Source of the DNA: UBA5314 sp040217815
GTDB lineage: Bacteria; Bacillota; Syntrophomonadia; Syntrophomonadales; Syntrophomonadaceae
DNA: 64,000 nucleotides
Assembly: GCA_040217815.1 (NCBI GenBank)
Contig: JBEHWI010000014.1
Location: 1-64,000 of the forward strand
Direction: 5' to 3'
In this document: positions 42,364-51,834 of the stretch, one piece after another
How the letters are laid out: each line of letters starts with the position of its first letter
How positions within the stretch are numbered: position 1 is the stretch's first letter
Notes under the pieces: generated by a model
What the model saw: the letters and a program-made list of their open reading frames with translations, nothing else
The model's database searches: none
What the model was told of the DNA's origin: nothing
Translations under genes and position numbers: made by a program

Positions 42364-43518
42364 TTAGGAAAGGGACCAGATCAGCCGGGAGCGTTCTATC
42401 AGGGCGGGGAGAATTTGCATCAAATGTTCTATGTCTTCTTCGCTGTTTTCCCTGCCCAGACTCAATCGGAGCGATCCCAGTGCGACTTCGTTTTTGAGTC
42501 CCAGTGCGGTAAGAACATGAGAGGCTTGAAAAGAATTGGAGCTGCAGGCGGAAGCACTGGAAGCGGCGATACCCTCTGCATCCAGGAAGTTGACTAGAGA
42601 ATCCCCTTCAACTCCGGGAAACACGAAACTGGCATGCCCGGGAAGCCTGAACTGTGGATGGCCGGTCAGGTAGCTCTGGGGGATTTCCTTCTGCACAAGT
42701 TCGATGAGCAGTTGGCCAAGGCTATTTAGTGTCCCCATGTTTTGCCCAAGCTGCGCTTCGGCAATTTCAGCCGCCTGACCAAGACCTACGATTCCCGGAA
42801 TGTTTTCGGTGCCCGAACGCCATTTTTTCTCCTGTCCGCCGCCATGGGTGAGAGGGACGAGGTTTACTCCCGAACGAATGTATAAAGCCCCTGCTCCTTT
42901 GGGGCCGTAGAATTTGTGGGCGGAAAGGGATAAGAGGTCGACTCCCAGCTCATTGACTTTCACCGGTATACGCCCGGTTGATTGAACGGCATCAGTGTGC
43001 AGGGCAATCCCATGCTGCCGGGCGATCTGCCCAATTTCTTCAAGCGGCTGGACGGTTCCTATTTCATTATTGGCATGCATAATGCTGATCAAGATGGTGT
43101 CTTCCCGTATCATCTTAAGCAAATGTTCAGGATTGACCCGTCCGTAGAAATCCACCGGAAGCACCGTCACTTCGAATCCTGATTGGGCCAAGTGTTTAAA
43201 GGCATGAAGCACCGCATGGTGTTCAACGACCGAAGTAATGAGATGCTTACCCCGCTTCTGCCCGGCAAGGGCCATGCCTATTATAGCCAGGTTGTCGGCT
43301 TCGGTTCCGCCGCTGGTAAACACAATTTCCTGGGGGTCGGCTCCGATCAGGGCCGCCACCTGGCGCCGGGCCTTTTCCAACATGGCCCGGGCGGTTTTGC
43401 CCGGGCTATGCAGGCTGGACGGGTTTCCCCAACCGGTAGTGAGAGCCTCCATCATGGCCTCGGCTACTTCTGGCGCGACCGGCGTAGTTGCACTATGATC
43501 CATATAAATTCTCTGCAT
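42364..43518 (-). CDS. Cysteine desulfurase (second copy, NifS/IscS family)
   Basis: 384 residues, PLP enzyme taking sulfur from cysteine as persulfide. MDHSATTPVAPEV opens the protein. The PLP lysine is in SLSAHKFYGPKGAGALY, and the persulfide cysteine loop is SSASACSSNSFQASHVL. It lies 59 bp after the iscU-type gene on the same strand, so the operon would carry two desulfurases around one scaffold. It is similar to, but clearly distinct from, the copy at 43951-45123, and may serve another acceptor such as MnmA or LarE pathways. Confidence 0.92.
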   Translation of the reverse strand: MQRIYMDHSATTPVAPEVAEAMMEALTTGWGNPSSLHSPGKTARAMLEKARRQVAALIGADPQEIVFTSGGTEADNLAIIGMALAGQKRGKHLITSVVEHHAVLHAFKHLAQSGFEVTVLPVDFYGRVNPEHLLKMIREDTILISIMHANNEIGTVQPLEEIGQIARQHGIALHTDAVQSTGRIPVKVNELGVDLLSLSAHKFYGPKGAGALYIRSGVNLVPLTHGGGQEKKWRSGTENIPGIVGLGQAAEIAEAQLGQNMGTLNSLGQLLIELVQKEIPQSYLTGHPQFRLPGHASFVFPGVEGDSLVNFLDAEGIAASSASACSSNSFQASHVLTALGLKNEVALGSLRLSLGRENSEEDIEHLMQILPALIERSRLIWSLS

Positions 43519-43576
43519 AAGCTGCTCCTTTAATAGCCCTAGGCCATTTTACCAATTATTATTAAATCTATTATAA

Positions 43577-43951
43577 TTACCTGACATCCCGGCGCGCCAT
43601 ATAATTTTCTATGGCCTGATGAAGAGCATCGGCCGCCAGATTGGAACAGTGCATCTTTACCGGAGGAAGTCCGTCCAGGGCTTCAGCTACGGTTCGATTG
43701 GTGATGCGTTCCGCCTCTTCCAGGGTTTTGCCCTTGACCATTTCCGTCACCATGCTGCTGGTGGCTATAGCAGCCGCGCAGCCAAAGGTTTTAAACTTGA
43801 TATCTTCAATGACATTATCTTTAACCTGAATCTCGATATGCATAATATCCCCGCATACCGGGTTGCCCACTTCACCCACCCCGTCAGCGTTGTCCAGGCA
43901 TCCCGTATTTCTAGGATTCATAAAGTGATCCATTACTTTTACACTGTACAT
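43577..43951 (-). CDS. iscU: Fe-S cluster scaffold protein (IscU/NifU N-terminal type)
   Basis: 124 residues. Cluster-ligand cysteines are in NPVCGDIM, FGCAAAIATSS and MHCSNLAADAL, the usual three. The Asp next to the first cysteine is present. It assembles [2Fe-2S]/[4Fe-4S] clusters using sulfur from the upstream desulfurase, whose stop overlaps its ATG by one base. Lacks the C-terminal NifU thioredoxin-like domain, as expected for the short form. Confidence 0.93.
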   Translation of the reverse strand: MYSVKVMDHFMNPRNTGCLDNADGVGEVGNPVCGDIMHIEIQVKDNVIEDIKFKTFGCAAAIATSSMVTEMVKGKTLEEAERITNRTVAEALDGLPPVKMHCSNLAADALHQAIENYMARRDVR

Positions 43952-45123
43952 CAGTTGCTTCCTCCTTTGCTGTACAAGGGTGACATCTTGCGCAGGTTGC
44001 CGATTATCTTGGGCAGGACTTCCAGAACGTAATCGACATCTTCCTCAGTATTATCTTTCCCCAAAGTAAGCCGCAGCGAGCCATGGGCAATTTCATGAGG
44101 AAGGCCGATGGCCAGCAAAACATGCGAGGGTTCCAATGCGCCCGAGGTGCAGGCGGAACCGCTGGAGCCCATAATTCCGTAGCTGTCCAGCATAAGCAGG
44201 ATTGATTCACCTTCTACAAATCGAAAGCATACACTGACACTGCCCGGAACCCGGTCGTCCGGATCCCCAGTGGGAATTGTGTCGGGGATCCTTAGCAATA
44301 TGCCTTCACGCAGTTTTTTTCCCAGACCGGTTAAACATATGGCAAGCTCATCCATGCGCCCCCCGGCCAGTTCGGCCGCCTTGCCAAATCCTACTATTCC
44401 GGGTATATTTTCCGTTCCGGCCCGCATTTTATTCTCCTGAGGTCCGCCATGAAATAGGGAACCGGCTTTTATCCCTTTCCTGATGTAAAGGCAGCCCACT
44501 CCCTTAGGTCCATAGAGCTTGTGGCTGGAGGCTGACAACATATCAATGCCTATGCTCTTCACATCTATTGGAACCTTGCCAAAAGTCTGCACAGCGTCGG
44601 TATGAAAGACGGCTCCCGCCTGATGTACTATGTCAGCCAGCTCTTTTATCGGCTGAATAGTGCCGATCTCATTATTGGCGTGCATGATTGTCACCAGGGC
44701 CGTATCAGGTCTGAGCGCCGCTTTAAGGCTCTCAGGCTCCACCCGGCCCAGCTCGTTAACCGGTAAAACCGTTATATCGAAGCCGGACTTTTCCAGGTAT
44801 AAGCAGGTGTCCAAAACCGCATGATGTTCTATAGCGGAAGTAATTAAATGCTTTCCCCGCTTTTGATTACTCAACATATAGGAGACTATAGCCTGGTTGT
44901 CGGCTTCGGTCCCCCCGCTGGTAAAAAATATTTCCCGGGAATTAGCGCCAATCAAAGCCGCCACTTGTTCCCTGGCTTTTTCTAAAGCGTGCCGAGCCGA
45001 CCGGCCTTTGGCATGGACACTGGAAGGATTACCATAATCATAGGAATAGTAGGGTATCGTGGCGTCAAAAACCACCGTGTCCACTGGAGTCGTAGCACTG
45101 TGATCCATATAAATATCTTTCAT
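43951..45123 (-). CDS. iscS: Cysteine desulfurase IscS/NifS
   Basis: 390 residues. MDHSATTPVDTVV, PLP lysine in SASSHKLYGPKGVGCLY and persulfide cysteine in GSSGSACTSGALEPSHVL. It is the primary sulfur donor of the iscR-iscS-iscU operon, 35 bp after the regulator gene. GGGAGG precedes the ATG. In Clostridia this arrangement replaces the full proteobacterial isc set. Confidence 0.93.
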   Translation of the reverse strand: MKDIYMDHSATTPVDTVVFDATIPYYSYDYGNPSSVHAKGRSARHALEKAREQVAALIGANSREIFFTSGGTEADNQAIVSYMLSNQKRGKHLITSAIEHHAVLDTCLYLEKSGFDITVLPVNELGRVEPESLKAALRPDTALVTIMHANNEIGTIQPIKELADIVHQAGAVFHTDAVQTFGKVPIDVKSIGIDMLSASSHKLYGPKGVGCLYIRKGIKAGSLFHGGPQENKMRAGTENIPGIVGFGKAAELAGGRMDELAICLTGLGKKLREGILLRIPDTIPTGDPDDRVPGSVSVCFRFVEGESILLMLDSYGIMGSSGSACTSGALEPSHVLLAIGLPHEIAHGSLRLTLGKDNTEEDVDYVLEVLPKIIGNLRKMSPLYSKGGSN

Positions 45124-45157
45124 GTCATCTACCTCCCATAGTATTTTTAAATATTAT

Positions 45158-45619
45158 TTAGCATTTATTGTCCAAATCATAATCAATTACGGCGCTGCCA
45201 GCAAGGGGCATCGATTCCTGGGCCAGGTCTTCCAGGGTATAGGAATCGAGAACCTCATTCATGGTGTCCCTTAACCTGGTCCACACCTTTCTGGTTACGC
45301 AATGTTCAGCCCGCATACATTCGTCGGGGTTGATTTCGTTTACACAGTCAACCGGGGCGATGGGACCTTCCAATACTCTAATAATGTCTCCCACCGTTAT
45401 TTTTACGGCGCTCCTTCCCAGCACATAACCCCCCTGGGCTCCACGCAGACTTTTTACCAGGCCGGCTTGTTTCAGCGGAATAAGCAGTTGTTCCAAATAC
45501 CGGCTGGATAAGCTCTGGCGCTGGGCAATAGTATGAATAGCCACCGGCCCGGCATCCTGCTGTTGCGCGATATCCACCATAGCCCTTAACCCGTATCTTC
45601 CTTTGGTTGATAACTTCAC
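45158..45619 (-). CDS. iscR: Rrf2-family regulator, IscR-type
   Basis: 153 residues. MKLSTKGRYGLRAMVDIAQ is the standard Rrf2 opening, with the helix-turn-helix at LSSRYLEQLLIPLKQAGLVKS and RGAQGGYVLGR. Three cysteines, in VDCVNEINPDECMRAEHC, are spaced like the [2Fe-2S] ligands of IscR. The GTG at 45619 is chosen because GGGGAG lies six bases upstream; a TTG two codons earlier touches that site. It leads the iscS-iscU unit and probably senses Fe-S status. Confidence 0.9.
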   Translation of the reverse strand: MKLSTKGRYGLRAMVDIAQQQDAGPVAIHTIAQRQSLSSRYLEQLLIPLKQAGLVKSLRGAQGGYVLGRSAVKITVGDIIRVLEGPIAPVDCVNEINPDECMRAEHCVTRKVWTRLRDTMNEVLDSYTLEDLAQESMPLAGSAVIDYDLDNKC

Positions 45620-45661
45620 CGCCAACTCCCCTTTGTTAAAATTTAAGATATGTTTCTTTGA

Positions 45662-46582
45662 CTAAGATGCCAGTTCGATCATCTTCTCCAGGGCCAGGGC
45701 TGCTTTTATCCGGATATCTTCCGGAACTGTAATGACGGTTTCTCGATTCTCTATTGAAAACAGTATTTTTTCCAGGGTAATGCTTTTCATATTGGGGCAT
45801 ATAAGGTCGTCTGAGGCCATAATCAGGTTTTTACCCGGACGGGCTTTCAATATCGGGTGCAGGATGCCGCATTCCGTTCCGATAATGAAGTCTTTGGCTT
45901 CGGATTTCGTTATAAAATCCAGAATGCCCGCAGTGCTGCCCGCATAATCGGCCATCGCTATTACCTCCGGTTTGCACTCGGGGTGAACCAGCAGCAAAGC
46001 ACCGGGATGCTTCTCTTTCAACCGGGCGATTTCAACCGCTTCCAGCCTATCATGTACCGGGCAGGCGGAAGGATAAGATTCCAGGCCGCGCCCCAATTTT
46101 TTAGCCACATTGGAAGCCAAATTCTGATCAGGAATAAAATAAATCTCCTTGTCAGCCGGCAGCTTCCGTATTATCTTTTCGGCGTTGGATGAAGTGCAGC
46201 ATACGTCGCTAACCGCCTTAACATCGGCCGGGGTGTTTACGTAAGTCACTATAATGCTGTTGGGATGTTTTTTCTTAAATTCAACGATGTAATCGGAGGT
46301 AATGCTGTTGGCCATGGGGCAGGTAGCCGTAGGTTCGGGCGACAGAACAGTCCTGCCCGGGCAGAGGATAGCCGCCGTTTCAGCCATAAAATCCACTCCG
46401 GCCACCAGGATGGTGTCACTGCTGGAATTTCGGGCCGCCAGGGCCATAGCATATGAATCACCCACAAAATCAGCGATATCTTGAATCTCATCTCTCTGAT
46501 AATAATGCGCAATAATAAAAAGCGATTGCTCTTTTTTTTTCTTGAGAATTACTTCACTGATGTGGTCCAACTGTCTGTTCAT
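45662..46582 (-). CDS. nadA: Quinolinate synthase A
   Basis: 306 residues. [4Fe-4S] enzyme joining iminoaspartate and dihydroxyacetone phosphate to quinolinate in NAD synthesis. Conserved segments are IIAHYYQRDEIQDIADFVGDSYAMA, GVDFMAETAAIL, SVTYVNTPADVKAVSDVCCTSSNA-like cysteines, ATCPMA, and GTECGILHPI with the third cluster cysteine. Three candidate starts lie close together; ATG at 46582 (MNRQLDH) has GAGGA eight bases upstream. nadB and nadC are not in the window. It lies 43 bp before iscR and may share its operon, as expected for an Fe-S client. Confidence 0.93.
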   Translation of the reverse strand: MNRQLDHISEVILKKKKEQSLFIIAHYYQRDEIQDIADFVGDSYAMALAARNSSSDTILVAGVDFMAETAAILCPGRTVLSPEPTATCPMANSITSDYIVEFKKKHPNSIIVTYVNTPADVKAVSDVCCTSSNAEKIIRKLPADKEIYFIPDQNLASNVAKKLGRGLESYPSACPVHDRLEAVEIARLKEKHPGALLLVHPECKPEVIAMADYAGSTAGILDFITKSEAKDFIIGTECGILHPILKARPGKNLIMASDDLICPNMKSITLEKILFSIENRETVITVPEDIRIKAALALEKMIELAS

Positions 46583-46719
46583 ATCACACATCCTCACTAT
46601 TCTATTAACCCTTAGTATAACCTTTAAACACTATAACACATAACCCTATAGTTTTACTAGATTTTTGAATAAAAAGGCACCCCATTTTTGAAAGATGCTT
46701 AAATACTGGCAATATATAA

Positions 46720-47511
46720 TTAGAACACTACCTTTTCGGGATGAGTATATACGTTGAGCTTCTCCCCCCGGGCAAAACCGACCACGCAGATTTCCAACTC
46801 TTCAGCCAATTCTATGGTCAGTTCGGTGGGAGCGGAACGCGATAGGAGCAGCGGCACATTGCTGCGCGCCGCTTTTATTAAAATCTCGGAGGCGATACGT
46901 CCGCTTAAAAGAAGGCATTTATCGCTGGTGCTTATCTCGTTCAACAAGGCCCAGCCCAGGACTTTATCAACCGCATTATGCCGTCCAATGTCTTCGTAAT
47001 GCACCAGGAGTCCGGTTTCATCAGCCAGGGCGGCGCTGTGCACCCCTCCGGTAAGGCGAAAGGTATCGGAACGCTCATCGAGAAGCCCCATGAACTCCAG
47101 CAGCTTTCCAACCCCAATCTTCCAATCTGATGCAACCGGCTGCAGGTCGCGGGCATCATTGATAAAATACAAGCCGGCTCTCCCTTTCCCGCAGCAACTG
47201 GCAATATGGCGCCGTAAAAAATTATCGGTTTTAACGACCGGCTCCCTGGTTTCAATCCACAGGAATCCATCCTCCTCGCGGAGGCGTATATCTTCAATAT
47301 CCGACCGGTGCTTTATAATTCCCTCACTGAGCAAAAAACCCGCGGTTAGCTCTTTCAGCCCGCTGGGAGAGCATATCATAGTGGCCAGTTCATTATGATT
47401 GAGGAACACGGTTAAAGGCCTCTCCATTACAACTTCTACTTCCCGGCTTTCCTGGCTTCCATGGTTGTAGGCCGTGATTTCCCGTTTAACATAAAGAGCC
47501 CTTACTTCCAT
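46720..47511 (-). CDS. fdhD: Formate dehydrogenase accessory sulfurtransferase FdhD
   Basis: 263 residues. FdhD passes sulfur from a cysteine desulfurase to the bis-MGD cofactor of formate dehydrogenase. Conserved segments are GFLLSEGIIKHRSDI, the cysteine pair in IASCCGKGRAGL, TGGVHSAAL, HYEDIGRHNAVDKVLGWALL, LLSGRIASEILIKAARSNVPLLLSRSAPTELTIELAE and GFARGEKLNVYT. No formate dehydrogenase gene is in the window. It lies downstream of metA on the same strand. Confidence 0.93.
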   Translation of the reverse strand: MEVRALYVKREITAYNHGSQESREVEVVMERPLTVFLNHNELATMICSPSGLKELTAGFLLSEGIIKHRSDIEDIRLREEDGFLWIETREPVVKTDNFLRRHIASCCGKGRAGLYFINDARDLQPVASDWKIGVGKLLEFMGLLDERSDTFRLTGGVHSAALADETGLLVHYEDIGRHNAVDKVLGWALLNEISTSDKCLLLSGRIASEILIKAARSNVPLLLSRSAPTELTIELAEELEICVVGFARGEKLNVYTHPEKVVF

Positions 47512-47616
47512 GGGTGCTTCTCCTTCCTATTGCTTCAAATTTGGTGTCGGGGGGGACGGTACTCTTGACACCCCACTTCTACCAGCCCCGCTCCTGCATT
47601 CTATTTTCTGCAGGAC

Positions 47617-48564
47617 TTATTCTATATGCCAGGACCGTTTTTTAGGATCACATAGTTTGGTCAGATCAAAAGGCGTTTCCTGGTATACATGATAGTTGAG
47701 CCAGTTGGTAAAAAGCAGATTGGCATGCCCTCGCCACTGGACCACCGGAAATCGAGTAGGATCGTTGTCAGGATAATAATTTACCGGAACTGCAATAGGC
47801 AGCCCTCCTGCAATATCCCTGTCGTACTCTGCCTTTAAAGTCAAGGGATCATATTCGGAGTGCCCGGTGATAAATACCTGGCGCAAGTCCTGATTGGCAA
47901 CGATATAGATCCCCGCTTCTGAGGACTCGGAGAGAATGCTAAGCTCCGGCACCTTCTCCACATCATCCCTGCGGATCTCCGAATGTCTTGAGTGGGGAGC
48001 GTAGAATTCATCATCAAAACCCCTTAAAAGGGGAACGTTTTGCCATAAAATACGGTGTTTAAATATGCCGAACATCTTTTCCGGCAAAGGGTATTTAGGT
48101 ATCCCGTAATGATAATACAGACCGGCCTGGGCGGCTACACAGATATGCAAAGTGGCCCAAACGTGTTTTTTGGTCCATTCCATAATCTCGGCCAGTTCAT
48201 CCCAGTAGGTCCAATCTTCGAAATCAAGATGCTCCACGGGCGCCCCGGTGATTATCATCCCGTCAAATTTCTGATTCTTTATTTGAGAAAAGGTGGTATA
48301 GAAATTTTCCAGGTGTTCTTCGGATGTGTTTTTCGACTCGTGGCTTTCAGCGTGCAGCAATACGATCTCCACCTGCAGCGGGCTGTTGGCCAGGAGTCGC
48401 AGTAACTGGGTCTCAGTCACGATTTTCTTAGGCATAAGGTTGAGAATAGCTATGCGCAAAGGGCGGATATCCTGGTGAGCCGCCCGCTTTTCCTTCATAA
48501 TAAATACATTTTCACTCTGTAATATACTGCTGGCCGGAAGATTATCCGGAATAATGATCGGCAT
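47617..48564 (-). CDS. metAA: Homoserine O-acetyltransferase (MetA family)
   Basis: 315 residues, MetA/HTS family. The catalytic cysteine is in WATLHICVAAQAGLYYHYGI, the catalytic His in FITGHSEYDPLTL, and Glu in the following block; ILNLMPKKIVTETQLLRLLANSPLQVEIVLL is the N-terminal signature. In Firmicutes these enzymes mostly use acetyl-CoA (MetAA) rather than succinyl-CoA, so acetyltransferase is inferred; it matches the presence of metY. AAGGAGG precedes the ATG. Located 51 bp after larE. Confidence 0.9.
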   Translation of the reverse strand: MPIIIPDNLPASSILQSENVFIMKEKRAAHQDIRPLRIAILNLMPKKIVTETQLLRLLANSPLQVEIVLLHAESHESKNTSEEHLENFYTTFSQIKNQKFDGMIITGAPVEHLDFEDWTYWDELAEIMEWTKKHVWATLHICVAAQAGLYYHYGIPKYPLPEKMFGIFKHRILWQNVPLLRGFDDEFYAPHSRHSEIRRDDVEKVPELSILSESSEAGIYIVANQDLRQVFITGHSEYDPLTLKAEYDRDIAGGLPIAVPVNYYPDNDPTRFPVVQWRGHANLLFTNWLNYHVYQETPFDLTKLCDPKKRSWHIE

Positions 48565-48614
48565 TATATAAGTACCTCCTTATGGTCCATAATGCATTCG
48601 TAATTCGTTTATAA

Positions 48615-49424
48615 TTATCGGATCTGGCTCTTATTCATGCTCCCCATCTGGTAGCCCTGCATGTCGAGGGTGACGTAATGAAAGCCCAGCCGCTTAAAAT
48701 GCGCCGCTATTTTATCCATCATATCTTCAGCAGCCAGCAGACGTCGTTCATGAGTTCCCACTTCGATCCGAGCCAGATCCCTATGCATTCGAACCCTTAC
48801 CTGTTTAAAACCCAGGCTCAATAAATAATCCTCGGCTTGTTCCACCATAGCGAGCTTCTCCAGGCTTATCTTTTCCCCGGTTGCAAACCGTGAAGCCAGG
48901 CAAGCAGCAGCGGCTTTGTCCCAGGTGTCCAAACCCATCTGCCTGGACAACTGCCTAATTTCATCCTTTTCCAGACCGGCTTCCAGCAGGGGGCTTTTTA
49001 TTCCCAATTCCCGGATAGCCCTCAGGCCCGGTCTAAAGTCGTCCAGATCGTCTACATTAGATCCATCCACCACCACGGCTACTCCCCTGTTCCGGGCTAT
49101 ATTTGAAAAAGTCTCAAAGATCTGACGCTTGCACAAATAACAACGTTCTGCCGGATTTCCATCAAACCCGGAAATGCTTAACTGGTCAACTGGTATCAGT
49201 GATAAATCTACCTGAAACAAGGCTGCCAGGCGCTGGCACTCTCTGGTCTCTCTCTCCGGATAGAGCGGCGATACCGCGGTTACAGCCTGAATTCTGTCGC
49301 CCAGAGTTTTCCTTGCAACCGCCAGCAAAAAGGTGCTGTCCACCCCGCCTGAAAAGGCAACCAACATGCTTCCCATTGACCTTATATCGTTCTGCAGCAA
49401 AGCGAGTTTTTCCAGAGTATCCAT
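48615..49424 (-). CDS. larE: LarE-type ATP-dependent sulfur transferase
   Basis: 269 residues. PP-loop ATPase (VAFSGGVDSTFLLAVA) with RCYLCKRQIFETF and DGSNVDDLDDFRPGLRA. The cysteine in AAACLASRFATGEKI matches the sacrificial cysteine of Lactobacillus LarE, which gives up its sulfur to make the nickel-pincer nucleotide of lactate racemase. No larA, larB or larC gene is seen here, so the cofactor target is unclear. 30 bp after mnmA, also a PP-loop thiolase, in one operon. Confidence 0.9.
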   Translation of the reverse strand: MDTLEKLALLQNDIRSMGSMLVAFSGGVDSTFLLAVARKTLGDRIQAVTAVSPLYPERETRECQRLAALFQVDLSLIPVDQLSISGFDGNPAERCYLCKRQIFETFSNIARNRGVAVVVDGSNVDDLDDFRPGLRAIRELGIKSPLLEAGLEKDEIRQLSRQMGLDTWDKAAAACLASRFATGEKISLEKLAMVEQAEDYLLSLGFKQVRVRMHRDLARIEVGTHERRLLAAEDMMDKIAAHFKRLGFHYVTLDMQGYQMGSMNKSQIR

Positions 49425-49454
49425 ACAACCCCCGTCTTCCTTAAGCCAATTATT

Positions 49455-50531
49455 TTAGCTTAAAATCCTGCTTATAGTACCCCCGCCCAGCACTACCTGG
49501 CCCTGATAGAACACTACCGCTTGACCAGGGGTCAGCGCCCTTTGGGGTGATTTAAATTCAACTACTGCCTGCCCGCTTTCCATTGGTTTGAGGAGGGCAG
49601 CTACCGGTTGGGCAGTGTAACGGAATTTTGCTTCAATATGAAGGGTATTAATTGGAGTCTGTCCTGAAATATAAATAACATCATCCGCTAAAAGGCTATT
49701 TTTGTAAAGCTCAGATTCGCTGCCAACCACAACTGTATTAGTATCCGCCTTCAGATTATTAACATATAAGGGACTGGCATGCGTAATTCCAAGCCCTCTG
49801 CGCTGGCCAATAGTGTAATTATGAATACCCGCATGCAGCCCCAGGATGCGCCCCCGGGTGTCTACAATCGACCCGGTTTGGGGCATTAATCCGGTTCGCT
49901 CTTCTACAAAACGAGCATAGCCCCTTGTCTCTACGAAGCAAATCTCCTGGCTGTCCGCTTTTTCAGCCACTTCCAAACCCGCCTGACTGGCCATGGCGCG
50001 AACCTCGGTTTTGCCGAAATCGCCCAGGGGAAAAAGGGTGTATTGCAATTGCGGCTGAGTCATACCATATAGAGCGTAACTTTGATCCTTGCCTGGATGT
50101 AAGGCCATTAACAGTTGATATTTATTGCTGCCCTCATTATATTTGATACGTGCATAATGTCCGGTGGCAATATAATTCGCTCCCATAGCCAGGGCTCTAT
50201 CAAGAAACGTTTTGAATTTGATAAAGCGGTTGCATGCAACGCAGGGGTTGGGAGTACGCCCTTTCAGGTATTCCCGGCAGAAGTAATCAACCACCGATTT
50301 TTCGAACTCATCACGCAGGTTTATAACATAGTGTGGAATACCAAGCTTCCAGGCCACGCTGCGGGCATCGCTTACCGCCTCCAATCCGCAGCAAGTTTTA
50401 TCTCGTTCGATTGGCAAGGGCCATATCTGCATGGTGACGCCAGTAACATCATAACCCTGTTTCTTAAGCAAAAGAGCGGCTACCGAGCTGTCAACCCCGC
50501 CGCTCATGGCTACAAACACTTTTTCAGGCAT
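49455..50531 (-). CDS. mnmA: tRNA 2-thiouridine synthase MnmA
   Basis: 358 residues. PP-loop AMSGGVDSSVAALLL at the N-terminus, active cysteine in GRTPNPCVACNRFIKF, partner cysteine in ADSQEICFV, and IGQRRGLG near the C-terminal domain. It thiolates the wobble uridine of tRNA-Lys, -Glu and -Gln using persulfide sulfur, probably from a desulfurase encoded at 42364 or 43951. Length is normal. It heads the mnmA-larE-metA-fdhD strand run. Confidence 0.95.
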   Translation of the reverse strand: MPEKVFVAMSGGVDSSVAALLLKKQGYDVTGVTMQIWPLPIERDKTCCGLEAVSDARSVAWKLGIPHYVINLRDEFEKSVVDYFCREYLKGRTPNPCVACNRFIKFKTFLDRALAMGANYIATGHYARIKYNEGSNKYQLLMALHPGKDQSYALYGMTQPQLQYTLFPLGDFGKTEVRAMASQAGLEVAEKADSQEICFVETRGYARFVEERTGLMPQTGSIVDTRGRILGLHAGIHNYTIGQRRGLGITHASPLYVNNLKADTNTVVVGSESELYKNSLLADDVIYISGQTPINTLHIEAKFRYTAQPVAALLKPMESGQAVVEFKSPQRALTPGQAVVFYQGQVVLGGGTISRILS

Positions 50532-50675
50532 TTTATCCCTTCATCACAATTGGCAGCGACATTATATCTTTACTATTCTTATGGGCATTATAGGATATTT
50601 AGCACTAAAATACAACACTTGAGTTCACAAAGGATTTAGTCTATGCATTTGGAATAAACCGCACGAACAAGTTGT

Positions 50676-51611
50676 TTATTGCTCCTGATATAAAACAGTG
50701 GAAAGGTATCTTTCTCCATTGTCAGGCAAGAGGACAACTATCGTCCTACCCTGGTTCTCAGGCCTTTTCGCCAGTTGAGTCGCGGCAAAGGCGGCAGCCC
50801 CGGACGAAATCCCCACTAGCAATCCTTCCGTTTTGGATAATAAATGAGCCGTCTCTATAGCTTCTTCATTCTTTACTTGAAAGATCTCATCAACAATGCC
50901 AAGGTTGAGAACATCCGGGACAAACCCCGCGCCTATGCCCTGTATCTTGTGCTGCCCGGGGGATCCTCCGGAAAGCACCGGTGAGTCAAAAGGCTCAACT
51001 GCTACAATCTTCACCGATGCTTTTCTTTCCTTGAGCACCTCTCCTACACCGGTAATGGTACCTCCGGTACCAACCCCCCCGACAAAGATGTCGACCTCAC
51101 CATCCGTATCACGCCAAATTTCTTCAGCCGTGGTAATACGGTGAATCGCCGGGTTAGACGGATTTTTAAACTGCTGTGGAACAAAAGAGTGCGGGATTTT
51201 AGCGGCCAGATCTTCAGCTTCTCTGATTGCTCCTGTCATTCCACCTGCTCCCGGAGTCAAAACCAGTTCCGCGCCCAGGGCCTTTAACAGATTGCGGCGC
51301 TCCATGCTCATGGTTTCCGGCATAGTCAGAATCAAGCGGTATCCTTTGGCGGCCGCCACAAAAGCCAGGGCAATCCCGGTATTACCACTGGTCGGCTCAA
51401 TTATCACCGTATCCTTGTCAATCAGGTTTCTTTCCTCGGCATCCCTGATCATGGCATAACCGATACGGTCTTTGACACTGCCCGCAGGGTTGAAGTATTC
51501 CAACTTGGCAAGCAGCCTCGCACTTAACCCGGTACTCTTGTTGTAGTTTGACAATTCCATCAACGGTGTGTTCCCAATCAGGTCGGTCAGATTCCTGGCA
51601 ATAACAGCCAT
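50676..51611 (-). CDS. cysK: Cysteine synthase (O-acetylserine sulfhydrylase), first copy
   Basis: 311 residues, PLP fold type II. The PLP lysine is in NPAGSVKDRIGYAMI, followed by EPTSGNTGIALAFVAAAKGY, GTGGTITGVGEVLKE, and the C-terminal GISSGAAAFAA. It makes cysteine from O-acetylserine and sulfide. It has its own sigma-A promoter (51674-51703). About 70 percent of its residues appear shared with the second copy at 57809-58741 by eye. Confidence 0.94.
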   Translation of the reverse strand: MAVIARNLTDLIGNTPLMELSNYNKSTGLSARLLAKLEYFNPAGSVKDRIGYAMIRDAEERNLIDKDTVIIEPTSGNTGIALAFVAAAKGYRLILTMPETMSMERRNLLKALGAELVLTPGAGGMTGAIREAEDLAAKIPHSFVPQQFKNPSNPAIHRITTAEEIWRDTDGEVDIFVGGVGTGGTITGVGEVLKERKASVKIVAVEPFDSPVLSGGSPGQHKIQGIGAGFVPDVLNLGIVDEIFQVKNEEAIETAHLLSKTEGLLVGISSGAAAFAATQLAKRPENQGRTIVVLLPDNGERYLSTVLYQEQ

Positions 51612-51662
51612 ATAATTGCACCTCCAAGTCGCATAAATTTAATTCCTACTATTTCTACTTGT

Positions 51663-51703
51663 ATACTAGTATTTTTATAGCACGTGTTCTGTTGTTCTGT
51701 CAA
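51663..51703 (-). promoter_or_regulatory. cysK promoter with ATACTAGTAT palindrome
   Basis: -35 TTGACA (51698-51703) and -10 TATAAA (51674-51679), spacer 18 bp. The palindrome ATACTAGTAT (51663-51672) lies at the predicted start, a possible Rrf2-family site. Confidence 0.65.
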
Positions 51704-51778
51704 CCATTGGGTTTAGAGATAAATATAAATTGTATGTAAACCCGCCCTATCGGAATAGGAGCATTTACTGCTAAAAAA

Positions 51779-51808
51779 GGAAGCAGCCTTCAGATAGAAG
51801 GCCGCCCC
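51779..51808 (-). terminator. Terminator of the abfD unit
   Basis: GGAAGCAGCCTTC pairs with GAAGGCCGCCCC-type arm around a 5-nt loop; T6 follows on the minus strand, 30 bp past the stop. Confidence 0.8.
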
Positions 51809-51834
51809 TTTCTAGATATCTTATCTAATATTGA

